NCBI RefSeq assembly: GCF_946886895.1 | Contig: NZ_CAMPJO010000016.1 | Span: 16,173-80,172 of the forward strand | DNA length: 64,000 nt | Direction: 5' to 3' | Origin: an uncultured Marinobacter sp. | GTDB lineage: Bacteria; Pseudomonadota; Gammaproteobacteria; Pseudomonadales; Oleiphilaceae | Shown: in pieces, positions 47,516 through 56,270 of the stretch | Layout: every line of letters begins with the position of its first letter | How positions within the stretch are numbered: the first letter of the stretch is position 1 | Notes under the pieces: model-generated | Seen by the model: only the letters and a program-made list of their open reading frames with translations | Told to the model about the DNA's origin: nothing | Database searches by the model: none | Made by a program: the position numbers and the translations under genes

Positions 47516-47528
47516 ATGGATCATCCAT
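47516..47528. promoter_or_regulatory. Palindrome before the resolvase-like gene
   Basis: ATGGAT-C-ATCCAT is a perfect 13-base palindrome ending one base before the start codon. It could be an operator for the neighbouring DNA-binding protein. Position and symmetry are the only evidence. Confidence 0.35.
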
Positions 47529-47529
47529 C

Positions 47530-48243
47530 ATGGCGATCAGGGCATACCCGGGTTCCGCTGCCCGGGAAACCATCACCGATAACCACCGGCAGGCGCTGCA
47601 GGCACTCGCGGCAGCCAGCGGTACCACCATCGCGTACTGGTACGAGGAAAACGAAGCCGGGCTCCGGCAACGCCGCCCCGACCTGGCCAGACTGCTCAGC
47701 GAAAAAGGACTGGCCATAGCCACCGACGATGGCCCATACCGGCCCAGGCCTGCCTTGCAACAACTGCTGCGGGAATCAGACCGTGGCGATGTGATACTAC
47801 TAACCAGCATCGCACAACTCGCCGGGCTCAATCACACCGACCAGCAAACCCTGCAATCCCGGGTTGACGGAAAGGCCCTGCGCATCGTGGCCCTGGACCT
47901 ACCCGCCTCCCATGCCATGCTGGGCAAAACCCGCAACGTGACAGCCACCGGCACAGACACCCTGAACCGCCTCATTCTGGAGATGCTCACCTCCCTCACC
48001 CGCCCTGCCCAGAACAGCCAACGCAACCGACAAAAACAGGGCATCGCCTGGGCAAAGGCCCGGGGGAAATACACCGGGCGGCCCGTCGATCAGAACAAAC
48101 ACAGGGTAATCCAGGCCATGCTGGCCAAAGGCCACACCTGGTCGGAAGTGGTGGAAGCCACGGGGGCTTCCCGGTCAACGATTGCCAGGGTCGTCAAGGC
48201 CGCAAAACGCAGCCCGGACCCTGCCGCACACGAGCGCCGCTAA
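47530..48243 (+). CDS. Serine-recombinase-fold protein with degenerate catalytic domain and intact helix-turn-helix
   Basis: Protein of 237 aa. The C-terminal part is clearly resolvase/invertase-like: the linker RQKQGIAWAKARGKYTGRPV and the helix-turn-helix HRVIQAMLAKGHTWSEVVEA then SRSTIARVVKAAKR. The catalytic domain retains a Ser in AYPGS where recombinases have YARVS, but the preceding Arg is Pro. The essential LDRLxR motif reads SIAQLAGLN, losing both Arg and the Asp, and the later Arg-rich helix is altered as well. A catalytic segment seems duplicated (RRPDLARLL then RPRPALQQLL). It probably binds DNA but does not recombine it. Mobile neighbours were not seen. Confidence 0.75.
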   Translation: MAIRAYPGSAARETITDNHRQALQALAAASGTTIAYWYEENEAGLRQRRPDLARLLSEKGLAIATDDGPYRPRPALQQLLRESDRGDVILLTSIAQLAGLNHTDQQTLQSRVDGKALRIVALDLPASHAMLGKTRNVTATGTDTLNRLILEMLTSLTRPAQNSQRNRQKQGIAWAKARGKYTGRPVDQNKHRVIQAMLAKGHTWSEVVEATGASRSTIARVVKAAKRSPDPAAHERR

Positions 48244-49457
48244 GGCGCCTTTTCCACGGCGTCCGCCAGCATCTCAGCGGTAATGGCCGAGAGCGTCCAG
48301 CCCAGGTGACCGTGGCCGGTGTTATAGAACACCGTAGGCAAACGGCCCGGCCCGACCCGAGGCATCATGTTCGGGAGCATGGGGCGCAACCCAGCCCAGG
48401 GCACCACACGCCGGGTACACACCCCCGGGAAACATTGCTCAACCCAGCGGGTGAGCGGTCGGATCCGGTCGTCCTTGATGTCGCGGTTGTAGCCGCTGAA
48501 TTCGGCGGTGCCGGCGACCCGGAAGCGGCCATCGCCAAGGCGGCTGGTAACAATCTTGGTGGCGTCGTCCAGCAGACTGACCGTCGGTGCTGCTTTCCGG
48601 GAGGCCTCATCATCAAGCTCAACGGTGATGGAATAGCCCTTCACCGGATAGATATTGACCCGGTCGCCCAGCTTCGCAGCCAGTGCCCGGCTGCCAACCC
48701 CCGCACAGATCACGACCCCGTCAAAGGTATCCCGGGACTGCTCTTCGCCATCGTACGCCGTGACCCAGGCACTTTTTTCGTCCGCGCTCAGTTCGGTCAC
48801 CGTCTCGCCATAACAGGTTTTCACGCCGAGGCGCTGAATGGCGTCCGCCAGGCCGTTCGTGAACTTGTGGATATCACCGGTGGAATCGCTCTCTGTGAAA
48901 AAACCACCGTAATAGGAGCCCGCCAATGTGGGCTCGATGGCCCTCATCTCGTCCGGCGTCACGGCCCGGCGCTCAAGGCCACCAGCGGCCAGCAATTTTG
49001 ACACTCGGGCGGCGTGATCAAAGCCGTCCTTGTCGCGATAGATATGCAGAATGCCCTGCTTCTTCAGATCAAAATCAATGCCTTCTTCCTGCGCCCAGGC
49101 AAACAGGTACTCCCGAGCGGCGATGGCCAGGCGGGCGGTTTCCGTGGTGTTTTTCTCGTACTGGGGAATGGCCGCCATAAACTCGGCGAACCAGCTCAAC
49201 TTGTGCCAGGAGGGCTTGGGGTTGACCAGCAACGGCGCATCCCGGCGGGACATCCACTTGATGCCCTTCATCACCGTTTGCCAGTTGTTCCAGACTTCGG
49301 CATTGGAGGCCGACAGCTGGCCACCGTTGGCGAAGGAGGTTTCCATCGCCGCGTAACGGTGTTTCTCGTAAACAGTAACATCCAGCCCGCGCTTGGCGAG
49401 GGTGTAAGCCGTGGTAATACCCGTGATACCACCGCCAATAACAGCGATTCGCTTCAT
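48240..49457 (-). CDS. dadA: D-amino acid dehydrogenase (DadA-like), under glycine riboswitch
   Basis: FAD enzyme of 405 aa starting MKRIAVIGGGITGITTAYTL (ATG 49457). It oxidises D-amino acids, or possibly glycine, to the keto acid and ammonia, with electrons going to the respiratory chain. The middle has AAMETSFANGGQLSASNAEV and WNNWQTVMKGIKWMSRRD, conserved in the family. The C-terminus has GLRPMLPNMMPRVGPG and NTGHGHLGWTLS. It is preceded by a tandem glycine riboswitch, which suggests glycine is a substrate or inducer. The stop overlaps the convergent resolvase-like gene by 4 bases. Confidence 0.92.
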   Translation of the reverse strand: MKRIAVIGGGITGITTAYTLAKRGLDVTVYEKHRYAAMETSFANGGQLSASNAEVWNNWQTVMKGIKWMSRRDAPLLVNPKPSWHKLSWFAEFMAAIPQYEKNTTETARLAIAAREYLFAWAQEEGIDFDLKKQGILHIYRDKDGFDHAARVSKLLAAGGLERRAVTPDEMRAIEPTLAGSYYGGFFTESDSTGDIHKFTNGLADAIQRLGVKTCYGETVTELSADEKSAWVTAYDGEEQSRDTFDGVVICAGVGSRALAAKLGDRVNIYPVKGYSITVELDDEASRKAAPTVSLLDDATKIVTSRLGDGRFRVAGTAEFSGYNRDIKDDRIRPLTRWVEQCFPGVCTRRVVPWAGLRPMLPNMMPRVGPGRLPTVFYNTGHGHLGWTLSAITAEMLADAVEKAP

Positions 49458-49514
49458 AACAGTCTCCGAGAGGCGTCCAGGGCTTCCTTCCTGCAAAGAA
49501 CAGCAGAAAGCACC

Positions 49515-49713
49515 CCTTCCGTCACGGGACCTGAGAGATTCACGGCCCGTTTCAGCGAAACCGGCCGCTTGCTCCTTCGGTGTGCCGACTGACGCGGATG
49601 TCGGCAGCTCTTCGGAAAGTATTCATGGCAGCGGTCCTTTTGCCTGAGAGTTTCCGGGGCAGTTGCTCCTTCGGCGCTGATCACATTGGCCTGTGATTCA
49701 GTCTCTCCCGCTG
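49515..49713 (-). promoter_or_regulatory. Tandem glycine riboswitch upstream of dadA
   Basis: Read on the minus strand, the leader holds two aptamers. The first (about 49713-49628) has GGGAGAGAC, then GCCGAAGGAGCAAC and AACTCTCAGGCAAAAGGACC. The second (about 49613-49515) has GCCGACATC, then CACCGAAGGAGCAAG and ATCTCTCAGGTCCCGTGACGG. The GAAGGAGCAA and CTCTCAGG blocks are the glycine aptamer core, repeated with a short linker as in cooperative tandem riboswitches. They lie directly 5' of dadA and normally switch the downstream gene on when glycine is present. The 49714-49853 stretch upstream holds the promoter; none was firmly identified. Confidence 0.93.
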
Positions 49714-49853
49714 ACATGTCTGATCGGCAATGGATGCCTTTCAACAGGGGTAAACATAGCAAATAACCGGGAGGCGTGGAACATGACTTCAGAATTCGCA
49801 GACAACTCCAGCGCCAGATGCAACAGCATGAGAGCTCCGAATGACCCTGGTCC

Positions 49854-50471
49854 CTAGCCCTGCTCATACTCCCGAACCAGTTCCTGCAGAAAATACAAAC
49901 CAGCGGAACTCAGAAAGCAACGGCCAGCACCGGCGCGAAACAGCAGATTGCGTTTATCCAGGTAATCCAGGGCTTCCGGTACCCCTTTTTCAAAGCGTGC
50001 CGCCCTGAGAATCTCCTGATACTCCTCATCGCCTGCCAACGCCGCAAGATCCTGCTCATTCAATCCGGCATCGGGCCGGCCAAGGTAGTCAAGGTCCCGC
50101 CCGCTGCGCGCGAAATAACGCCCGATCAGCAGCAGGATCACCTGCACCCGGAAGGCGTTCTCATCGTGCTCTTCGCTCTCGTCGTCACTGCTTTCCTTGA
50201 GAAAGAAAAACGCGCCGGTTTCGTTGAACACCAGCTCGCTGCCCAGGTGTTCATAGAAGGTCCGGAAGTGAGACAGATGGTTATAGAGCAAATTGTAGAG
50301 CGGGTTGGCCCGCAACTCGGAACGGTTGCCGTCCCACACATCCCGCACAACCACCCTACCGGCCTGAAATTCCCGATAGATCGCGGCGCTGTGGGCCGGC
50401 AGGATCTGCTCGAAGCTACTGGAACTTTTTGAGTCGTCAGTGGTTTCCGTGGCATCAGATAATTCAGGCAT
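49854..50471 (-). CDS. jetB: Condensin-system MksE/JetB-like protein
   Basis: Protein of 205 aa starting MPELSDATETTDDSKSSSSF. The start is ATG 50471, which overlaps the stop of the kleisin gene by 8 bases. The body is two winged-helix domains, as in MksE/JetB, which bind the kleisin and close the SMC ring. LLLIGRYFARSGRDLDYLG and LREDEE-like helices are seen, and the C-terminus reads AGRCFLSSAGLYFLQELVRE. This is the last gene of the operon. Similarity is to the general type only, so naming follows gene context. Confidence 0.82.
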   Translation of the reverse strand: MPELSDATETTDDSKSSSSFEQILPAHSAAIYREFQAGRVVVRDVWDGNRSELRANPLYNLLYNHLSHFRTFYEHLGSELVFNETGAFFFLKESSDDESEEHDENAFRVQVILLLIGRYFARSGRDLDYLGRPDAGLNEQDLAALAGDEEYQEILRAARFEKGVPEALDYLDKRNLLFRAGAGRCFLSSAGLYFLQELVREYEQG

Positions 50472-51891
50472 GGTACTGCTCTTCTTGATTAGCCGAGTCG
50501 TTGATTTCCAGGCGTCGCCTGCGGTAAACAAACTGCTCACTGTCGGAGGACTGATCCAGAATTCGGAAGCGGTTGGTGGTCACCACCTGCAACCCCTCCG
50601 GTGGCGCGTTGACCAGCCGGTTCAGGGCTGCCAATAAGTCCGGAAAACGGTAGCCCGGGATAAAGCCATCCAGGCGACCGTGCAGCTCCCGCACCAGGTC
50701 CGTGGTCGGCCGCAGCTCCAGGGTTTCCAGCCATTGATACAGCTGGTTGATGCGCTGAACGTCAATACGGGTGTGGCGCCCACTTCCGTCCACCGCCTGC
50801 AGAACCGGCACCTCCGCTTTGCGGCGAAGATCGTTCAGGCGCAGGTCCAGTTCGCTGAACAACAACTGGTAGTAGCTGGACGATTCCCCGAAAGCGTAGT
50901 GCTTGGGACGCTGCTGGGCCCGCAGGCCGATCAGGAAACCGGTGCTGCGGGCAAAGTCCCCGCCTTCCAGCCACTTTCGTTTCAGGCTGAGGGTCTCGGT
51001 TTCGCCCTTGAGTGCCTGCAGTTTGCCGTAGAAATGCTCCATGGCGTTGTACTGGACCATGCCCTGGCGCGTCTTGCGCAGGAAGTGCTCCACCTCCTGG
51101 GCCACCGCCTGAATCGGTTTATAAAGAGCGTTGAGGCTAATGGAAGAGCGGAACAGCTGGTCCGCCAGGCTTTGGTCGTCGTGGTTTTCCAGCAGCCGGA
51201 CGATGGCTTCCAGGGTCTCGAACAGGTTGCTGCCATCGGGCAGCCTGGTGTCCGGGTTCAGAAACACCAGGGTCGGTTTGATGTGGCGCTCGTACAGGGT
51301 GACGATCTGCTCGAACAGGTTCTGGCGGAACTCCAGGTATTTCTCCGGCGCCCGGCTGGCGTCGCCGGACAGATCCGCAAGCTGCGCACTGATGGTCTGC
51401 ATGCGCAACACGTTCTGGCGCAGCAAGCCGATGAGCTGGCTGACCCGCTCGTTCAGGTCGTCCCGCAGTTCGGTGTAGTCCGGGTCCGCATCGCTGAAGC
51501 TGCTGGTTTCCAGGCGATTACGCACATCGCGCAAGGTCACCAGATGGCCTCTCAGCTTGGCATCGGTCAGCTCCTGGTAGAGCGACGCGTTGCAGGCCCG
51601 CATCAGGTTGATCAGGGCATCCTGGAACACCAGCCGCCGCTCACCCTCGGCCTTGATGATGTCGATTACCAGCCCGCTGCGGAACAGATTGTCGGTATTC
51701 AACGCCAGCCGCACCCGGTCCCGGTCGGCCTTGCCGAGGGTGCGGGTGTAGTCCATCACCTCGGCCACCAAATCACTTTCGCGAATGTAGCGGGCCTCGT
51801 TCCGGTCCATCCGCTCGATCATCCGGAACAAAATTTTTGGGTGCTCGAACAGCAGCCGGGTGGTGTCCAGGGTGCTGAAGCGTTTACTCAT
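50464..51891 (-). CDS. jetA: Condensin-system kleisin (JetA/MksF-like)
   Basis: Protein of 475 aa starting MSKRFSTLDTTRLLFEHPKI; its start overlaps the SMC gene stop by 8 bases. It is almost all helical, with a winged-helix-like N-terminus (SDLVAEVMDYTRTLGKADRD) and a long helical middle, as in MksF and JetA kleisins that bridge the SMC heads. In Wadjet systems JetA, JetB and JetC form the loop-extruding motor that finds small circular DNA, and JetD cuts it. Confidence 0.85.
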   Translation of the reverse strand: MSKRFSTLDTTRLLFEHPKILFRMIERMDRNEARYIRESDLVAEVMDYTRTLGKADRDRVRLALNTDNLFRSGLVIDIIKAEGERRLVFQDALINLMRACNASLYQELTDAKLRGHLVTLRDVRNRLETSSFSDADPDYTELRDDLNERVSQLIGLLRQNVLRMQTISAQLADLSGDASRAPEKYLEFRQNLFEQIVTLYERHIKPTLVFLNPDTRLPDGSNLFETLEAIVRLLENHDDQSLADQLFRSSISLNALYKPIQAVAQEVEHFLRKTRQGMVQYNAMEHFYGKLQALKGETETLSLKRKWLEGGDFARSTGFLIGLRAQQRPKHYAFGESSSYYQLLFSELDLRLNDLRRKAEVPVLQAVDGSGRHTRIDVQRINQLYQWLETLELRPTTDLVRELHGRLDGFIPGYRFPDLLAALNRLVNAPPEGLQVVTTNRFRILDQSSDSEQFVYRRRRLEINDSANQEEQYHA

Positions 51892-54826
51892 CCGCCGACT
51901 CCAGCAGACTGTTCTGGGTCTGATCGGCCCAGTGGCTCAGCGATTCGCCGTTGGTGAAACCCTCGGCGCCACCCCAGAACACCAGGGTGCGCTGCGGGCT
52001 GTAGGGTCGTGCCGTGCGCATCTGCCCGACTTCCAGATGCCTCCCGATCAGGTAAATCACTTCCGCGCTGGCACTGTGAGTGGCCGCAGAGAACAGGTTG
52101 AAACCCTGCTGGCGCAAGCGCTCCAGCAGCGAGGGCATCTGACTGATGTCCACGCTGGCCAGCTCGTCCAGCACCATGGGGAACGACAGCTGCACGCCGG
52201 GGTATAGCACCCGTTTCAGCAGCCGGTACACCAGTTCCAGATTGATCAGCGCCGTGGTGGAGGTGGACTGGCCCTTCTTGTCCAGGTTCGCGGCGTTTTC
52301 CTTGCGGGTGCGGTAGGAAATACCGGTGATCACCCTGTCCATGGTCAGGCGCTTGCTGCCGCCCTGCTCCCCGAAAAAGTCCGCCACAAACACCCGCAAC
52401 CGGTCGTAAAAAGCATCGGATTGCAGCTGGTTGCCATACGGGTCGATGTTATTGGCTTCTTCCACCAGATTGCGGAATTTCGGATCGGTGTGGATATCCA
52501 CCCGGATTTCCACCAGATCATTGATGCGCACCCCGTCCAATTCGCGGTTCAACTGCGCTTCAAAGCGGGCAATGTGCTCGTGATTGGATTTCAAAGCCTG
52601 CCGGTAGCTGGCCACGGTTTCGTTGTGGATACCCACCTGCTGCTCCAGCACGTTCCATCGCTCCGCCATACCGGCAAACAGGTCCGACAGGCTTTTGAAC
52701 GTTTCCCGGATGACCGAAGCCGCCGGGCCGTCTTTCTGTAACTCACCTTCGGCATCGTCATGGATACCCAGATAGACGAACTGACGCAGGTGGTCGAGGA
52801 TACTACGACGGCGCTCTTCCAGGTCGTCCAACTGGGTTTGCAGATCGTCGAACGCGGCGACGGACACCTGTTCAATGTCCAACGGCTGCTCCGCTTCCGC
52901 CGTTTTCAGATGCGGGAAGCGGTGCTCCACGGTTCCTACGCTGCGGCTCAGGCCTGCTAGCTCCCGCTCCCGCTCTTCAATACGGTCTTTCTCGGCTTTG
53001 GCTTTAGCGGCCTTCTGCTGCACCGCATCCTGCTTTTCATGCTCCAGCCGGGCCTGCTCTTCCAGCTTGGCGAGCTGTTCTTCTGCCGCCTGCTTTTCCT
53101 CGGTGGCATCCCGCAGGGTGGTCGCGGCCGCCGGGTAACGCTGGAGCGTTTCCAGGTCTTTCTCGATGGCGCGGATTTCTTTTTCCGTACGCTCGATCAG
53201 CCGGGGTCGGTCGTGTTCCTGATTGGCGGTGTCCGCCAATTCCGAGCGTTCCTTCTCCAGCCCATGAAGCTCGCCTTCCAGATGCCGGCGCTGTTCGGCG
53301 AAGTTGGTCTGCCGGGCCGGCTGGGCCGGGTATTCGGCGTCGAACCAGTCAAAGCCTTTGTTATTGGACACAAACAGCCGGGCAAAGGCTTCGATGGTGG
53401 CCTTACTGTCGGCATCCAGATCCTGCCCCGGGCTGGCCATCACCAAACGGGCGTCCACGGCCCGCAGCGGCGCAGCGGTGGCCTCGTCCAGTTGGTTCTG
53501 CAACTGCCATTGTTGCCTACTTTCTTTTTCCTTCAGAGAGTCGAGCTTTCGCTCCAGATCCTGCTTGTTGCGCTGGATCTGCTCCAGCCGGATCTCCGCC
53601 TGGGCGGCACTTTTCAGTGCGGCCAGGTGCCCTTTCTTGCCCTCGAGTTCCTCTTTCTGGATCTCCTCGATTTCCTGAAGGGTATTGTCACCGTACTGGG
53701 ACACCAGCAGTTCGCCGTCTTTCTGGTTCTGCTCGGCCTGCTTGATGCGACGGTCGGCAGAACGGATCTCGCCTTTCAGGCCGCTGGCATCCTGCTCCAG
53801 TTTTTTCAGGGCCTGGAGCACGTGGCGCAGGGTATCGTTCTGTTCATTGAACGCCTCAACGGCGGCTTTGCGCCTGGCGCCAATGTCCTGCAAGGCATTG
53901 GTCACACCATCCCGAAACGCGGCAAAGTCTTGCTGGCTGCGAAGCAGGGTCTGGTACGCCTGGTAATCCCTTTGCAGCTTTTCAAACCGGGCGCGTTCTT
54001 TTTCGATCTGGTTCAGCTGGGTCTGTTGCTGCTTTAGCTGTTCATGCCGATTCAGGAAATCGTCAATGTTGAAATCAAAGGCATCGTCCGCAAACTTCTT
54101 GTCCGCCTCGATGATGCTGGCCACCGCATTGGCCATGGCCTGATCGTCCGCCTTCATTTCAAACAACAGCAGAATCAGCGTGCGCAGCGACTGAACCCGG
54201 CGCTCGTCCGACTCACCCAGGGGCAGCACGGAATAACGCACGGCATCCGCGTTCATCAGCTCGCTGCTGTACAGCATCTGTTTGAGCTTGGCCGGATCAT
54301 TCACCAGCCGGGTTTCTTTGGAGAGTTTTTTCAAGGCCTCCGACAACCGGCTGAACGACAGCTCCGGCACCGCCTGGCCAATGCCGTCTTCATCATCACC
54401 GTTCCAGAACAGCGGCCGCAGCTGGTCATAACCAACGGGCACAAAGGCGCGGCCGTAGCTGAGCTGGCTGGCGCTGTCCCGGTACAGAATCTGGCAATGC
54501 GCCCCGGCCGGGTTCTCGGCCTCCATGATCAGGAAACTGAACTGGCTGGGAAAGTAATGCTGGTAGCTTTCCTCGTTGGTGTAAAAGCTGCCGGCGCTGG
54601 CATTGCGGAAAGCGAACTTCTTTCGGCTGTTCTTGAAGTTGTTCTCTGGCAACAGGAACAGGCGCAGCGAATTCAACAGGCTGGATTTGCCCAGGTTCCC
54701 CGGGCCGAGAATCAGGCCGTGGTTATCCACCGGAATTTCCACGTAACAAAAGCCGGCGGAATCCACCAGCACCAGGCGGCGAATACCAAAGTTGAAATTG
54801 CCTGGGCTCCCCTGGGAGTCACTCAT
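51884..54826 (-). CDS. jetC: SMC-like ATPase (JetC/MksB)
   Basis: Motor of the condensin-like system, 980 aa. The N-terminal Walker A is GLILGPGNLGKSSLLNSL (near residues 38-55). A long antiparallel coiled coil (about residues 235-430 and 525-720) surrounds a hinge region. The C-terminal signature is KKGQSTSTTALINLEL, and Walker B is LSFPMVLDELASVDISQ followed by an H-loop (SAATHSASAEV). These mark an ABC-type head. The start overlaps the Toprim gene by 8 bases. It belongs to the MksB/JetC branch of SMC proteins rather than chromosomal SMC or MukB. Confidence 0.93.
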   Translation of the reverse strand: MSDSQGSPGNFNFGIRRLVLVDSAGFCYVEIPVDNHGLILGPGNLGKSSLLNSLRLFLLPENNFKNSRKKFAFRNASAGSFYTNEESYQHYFPSQFSFLIMEAENPAGAHCQILYRDSASQLSYGRAFVPVGYDQLRPLFWNGDDEDGIGQAVPELSFSRLSEALKKLSKETRLVNDPAKLKQMLYSSELMNADAVRYSVLPLGESDERRVQSLRTLILLLFEMKADDQAMANAVASIIEADKKFADDAFDFNIDDFLNRHEQLKQQQTQLNQIEKERARFEKLQRDYQAYQTLLRSQQDFAAFRDGVTNALQDIGARRKAAVEAFNEQNDTLRHVLQALKKLEQDASGLKGEIRSADRRIKQAEQNQKDGELLVSQYGDNTLQEIEEIQKEELEGKKGHLAALKSAAQAEIRLEQIQRNKQDLERKLDSLKEKESRQQWQLQNQLDEATAAPLRAVDARLVMASPGQDLDADSKATIEAFARLFVSNNKGFDWFDAEYPAQPARQTNFAEQRRHLEGELHGLEKERSELADTANQEHDRPRLIERTEKEIRAIEKDLETLQRYPAAATTLRDATEEKQAAEEQLAKLEEQARLEHEKQDAVQQKAAKAKAEKDRIEERERELAGLSRSVGTVEHRFPHLKTAEAEQPLDIEQVSVAAFDDLQTQLDDLEERRRSILDHLRQFVYLGIHDDAEGELQKDGPAASVIRETFKSLSDLFAGMAERWNVLEQQVGIHNETVASYRQALKSNHEHIARFEAQLNRELDGVRINDLVEIRVDIHTDPKFRNLVEEANNIDPYGNQLQSDAFYDRLRVFVADFFGEQGGSKRLTMDRVITGISYRTRKENAANLDKKGQSTSTTALINLELVYRLLKRVLYPGVQLSFPMVLDELASVDISQMPSLLERLRQQGFNLFSAATHSASAEVIYLIGRHLEVGQMRTARPYSPQRTLVFWGGAEGFTNGESLSHWADQTQNSLLESADE

Positions 54827-55676
54827 CCAGAATCATCTCCTGTTCCATGAATTTGCCGGTCGATCGAAACGCCTCGGCCAGGGCCACAAAACCAAGCCCC
54901 TCCGCCAGCGATACCGCCCTTGTAAACCGCTCGGTGCTGTCCGGTATCTTGCAGAACCGGCCCAGCCACGGTTGCCAGTCGCGCGGCTGAACAAAGGTGG
55001 CTTTATCACCGAGCGAGGCTGCTATCGTCGAGAACATTTGCAGACCACCCGCATCATAATCGAATGCGCAGAATACGTCTTCGTAGCCGGTCAACCAGTC
55101 GAGAACCGCTCCCCGGGTAACCCGGTTGCCACCGCCCAATACCACATCGCAATTCGTCAGCCCCAGGCGTTTGCCCAGGGCCTCGCTGGCGAAATCCAGC
55201 ATCTGTGCATATTGGTAGAAATTCCGCTCGTTCTCCACCACCAACACCGACCGGGCCTGGTGAAAGCCCATATCAACGGATTCCGTCCCGATAACGGCTA
55301 CATCCGGCCGGCTGGATGCCAGCCCCTGATGGTACACCAGGAGAAAACTGACCTCGGTGCCGTGGCGGTGGGAGTTACCCTTTTTCGCGGCGTCTACCCG
55401 GCTTACCGGAACCTGCGCTATATTCTGCAGCTCCGCAAAAGCGCTTTCATCCAGGATCGTGACCACCCAACGGTTGGTTTGCACCTTTTCCGTCGCGAAG
55501 AACTCCCGATGGCGACGCCGAAACGGCTCCGGAAGTTTCTTCAGGAAAGCTTCGTAGTTAATGGGCTGGCCTTGGAGGATTTTCCGGAGGTAGTCGTTCA
55601 AGGGTGCACCATGGCTTCTCTGGGATTGGTTTTTCGATAGTGTGCCATCACCACATCCAGACTGTAATGCTTCCAC
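54819..55676 (-). CDS. jetD: Toprim nuclease subunit (JetD/MksG-like)
   Basis: Protein of 285 aa; the frame opens at GTG 55676 directly after a stop, with AGAGG 11 bases upstream; TTG 55601 (LNDYLRKILQGQPINY) is an alternative. The C-terminal Toprim fold has the conserved Glu in SVLVVENERNFYQYAQML and the metal-binding pair in CAFDYDAGGLQMF. JetD/MksG cuts plasmid DNA once the SMC motor has stalled. It is shorter than typical JetD (about 380 aa), mainly at the N-terminus. It is first in the operon here, ahead of SMC, kleisin and winged-helix genes, a different order from the familiar A-B-C-D. Confidence 0.82.
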   Translation of the reverse strand: MEALQSGCGDGTLSKNQSQRSHGAPLNDYLRKILQGQPINYEAFLKKLPEPFRRRHREFFATEKVQTNRWVVTILDESAFAELQNIAQVPVSRVDAAKKGNSHRHGTEVSFLLVYHQGLASSRPDVAVIGTESVDMGFHQARSVLVVENERNFYQYAQMLDFASEALGKRLGLTNCDVVLGGGNRVTRGAVLDWLTGYEDVFCAFDYDAGGLQMFSTIAASLGDKATFVQPRDWQPWLGRFCKIPDSTERFTRAVSLAEGLGFVALAEAFRSTGKFMEQEMILDE

Positions 55677-55856
55677 TTACATTTGACCTCTCGACCGCCC
55701 TCCCACTGAACTTGTAAGAAATCTTTACAAGTTGCCCCCCCACCAACTCACTCTCTGACCAGACCCAAATCAGTCGGGCCTTTGAAAGTGGAAAGGAAAA
55801 ATAAGCGCTAAACTCTGGTAAGCTCTTTTTTATAGCCGTAAAGCAGAACCGTAGAC

Positions 55857-56270
55857 ATGCAAACAAAAACACCAGAGCGCACTGAAATTGCAGAGCTTCG
55901 CGACCAGTTGGGGCGATTTCCTGATATCCGCTTCGCCGTTCTGTTCGGCTCCATGGCGCACGCTGCCGAACGCCCGGACAGCGACATCGACGTGGCCGTG
56001 CAGGCCGATAAGCGGCTAACCGCTGATGAACGCATTTCCATAACCGAGGCGCTTGCACTGGCCTTCAACCGGCCCGTCGACCTGATCGACCTGCGCACTG
56101 CCGGCCAACCGCTCCTGGACCAGATTGTCTCCAACGGCATTCAAGTGCTGGGCCCCAGACGTTACTGGGGTGAACTGATATTTCGTAACATCATGGAAAA
56201 CGAAGATTTTGTACCCTACCAGAAACGCATACTTGAAGGGCGACGCCGGGCATGGATGAACAACTCGTAG
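55857..56270 (+). CDS. mntA: MntA nucleotidyltransferase antitoxin
   Basis: Minimal nucleotidyltransferase of 137 aa. The catalytic motif GSMAHAAERPDSDIDVAV fits GSX10DXD, the hallmark of MntA, which neutralises the HEPN toxin HepT by adding AMP groups to a Tyr. A second Asp lies in FNRPVDLIDLRTAG. It diverges from the condensin operon with 180 bases between them, and its end overlaps hepT by 19 bases. This pairing is a type VII toxin-antitoxin system, often found in defence islands. Confidence 0.92.
   Translation: MQTKTPERTEIAELRDQLGRFPDIRFAVLFGSMAHAAERPDSDIDVAVQADKRLTADERISITEALALAFNRPVDLIDLRTAGQPLLDQIVSNGIQVLGPRRYWGELIFRNIMENEDFVPYQKRILEGRRRAWMNNS

Noticed and set aside
50680..51957. Open frame of 425 codons on the plus strand
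   Set aside because: Antisense to the kleisin and the end of the SMC gene, which are in a coupled operon. No family recognised.
55648..56058. Open frame of 136 codons opposite mntA
   Set aside because: Antisense to mntA, whose GSX10DXD motif and hepT overlap are clear.
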